Shown here piece by piece: positions 63,627-64,000 of a DNA stretch of 64,000 nucleotides (its first letter is position 1; each line of letters opens with the position of its first letter). The stretch lies in contig NZ_JXCA02000030.1 of assembly GCF_000828085.3 (NCBI RefSeq), positions 38,846 through 102,845 on the forward strand, written 5' to 3'. Below the pieces are notes generated by a model, which saw nothing but the letters and a program-made list of their open reading frames with translations, was not told the origin of the DNA and made no database searches. This DNA comes from Scytonema tolypothrichoides VB-61278 (GTDB lineage Bacteria; Cyanobacteriota; Cyanobacteriia; Cyanobacteriales; Nostocaceae). The translations under genes and the position numbers were made by a program.

Positions 63627-63841
63627 ACTTTGCTTCCATAATTAACAACTTTAGTACTGATCATAGAGGGGTTGAAACAACAATCGTGATGTCATCAGAT
63701 ATGGAAAACAACTAGTCGTCCTTAATCGTTAAAAGCCGTGTTTTGTTCTCTGTAAAACGCTTATTCAACGCAAGTTCCATGAGGAATGAAAACGGTTTTT
63801 AGAAATTATGTCCTACTAGATTTCCAACAATACCTTCTATG

Positions 63842-64000
63842 ATGGTTTTGCATCCGCTTTCAGATTTCATTGACTCTAATTCCCCAGTCAGCGACTCCTC
63901 TGTCAGCTATTACTATCAAGGGCGTTGTCCTCAAAGTGGCGAACTACTGCGACTACCACGCACTCTTTTGGTAGAGGCGATCGCCTACAGTTTGATGCAA
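63842..64000 (+). CDS. Start of a gene running off the window, possibly RluA-type pseudouridine synthase
   Basis: 53 codons from ATG 63842 to the window edge: VLHPLSDFIDSNSPVSDSSV, YYYQGRCPQSGELLRLPRTL, LVEAIAYSLMQ. From memory this resembles the N-terminal extension of large cyanobacterial RluA-family pseudouridine synthases, but no catalytic motif lies in the window. A partial duplicate of this 5' end lies 344 bases upstream at 63498. Confidence 0.5.
   Translation, partial: MVLHPLSDFIDSNSPVSDSSVSYYYQGRCPQSGELLRLPRTLLVEAIAYSLMQ

Overview
The window reads as chromosomal DNA of a filamentous, Nostocales-type cyanobacterium. The evidence is a high density of HIP1-type GCGATCGC sites, two cyanobacterial carotenoid enzymes (CrtO and CrtH), an NdhK subunit, an SbtA/SbtB/beta-carbonic anhydrase cluster, a CcmS-like protein, DUF1822/DUF928/DUF1824/YbjN proteins, and an abundance of short palindromic repeats. 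I found no tRNA, rRNA, CRISPR array or prophage.

Layout. 1-5 kb: edge of an insertion sequence, a Rieske oxygenase, a YbjN/lipoate-ligase-like pair, peptidase E and an HD hydrolase. 5-13 kb: a decayed accessory stretch with a peroxiredoxin-like gene, a broken IS630 element, an AraC regulator beside a GC-rich esterase that looks imported, chimeric and truncated gene remnants, a DUF2993 gene and a nucleotidyltransferase. 13-18 kb: crtO, an exported SMP-30-type protein and ilvA. 17.9-18.9 kb: a graveyard of four unrelated gene fragments. 19-28 kb: a stand-alone ndhK, a MarR/SDR pair with palindromic operators, aroE, upp, crtH and small conserved genes.

28.5-43 kb is the most interesting part. 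A sigma-like protein, a DUF1822 protein and an exported TPR-CHAT protein form one operon. A CHAT-CHASE2 protein and a DUF928 protein form a second, and a CHAT-STAND NTPase-WD40 protein is divergent from it. Three proteins with caspase-like CHAT His/Cys pairs thus sit in one 14.5 kb block. The two divergent ones share the same N-terminal module of about 360 residues joined to different sensor parts. I treat this as a candidate, function-unassigned protease/signalling island.

43-64 kb: an RRM protein, purT, a pentapeptide-repeat protein, a Ser/Thr kinase fused to a periplasmic-binding-type sensor, an ABC-F protein, an SPFH protein, an ABC exporter, a CcmS-like and a kinase-like protein, a secreted glycosidase-like protein and a glycosyltransferase. 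A carbon-uptake cluster follows (sbtA, sbtB, Tat-exported beta-carbonic anhydrase), then a DUF3754 gene whose 3' end is overlapped by a broken copy of the next gene's 5' end.

Repeats run through the whole window. Three short insertions split a HIP1 octamer; removing two of them restores a reading frame exactly. Three in-frame structured repeats lie inside CHAT genes. Three TA-flanked MITE-like elements share termini, and a second MITE type has two copies in opposite orientation.
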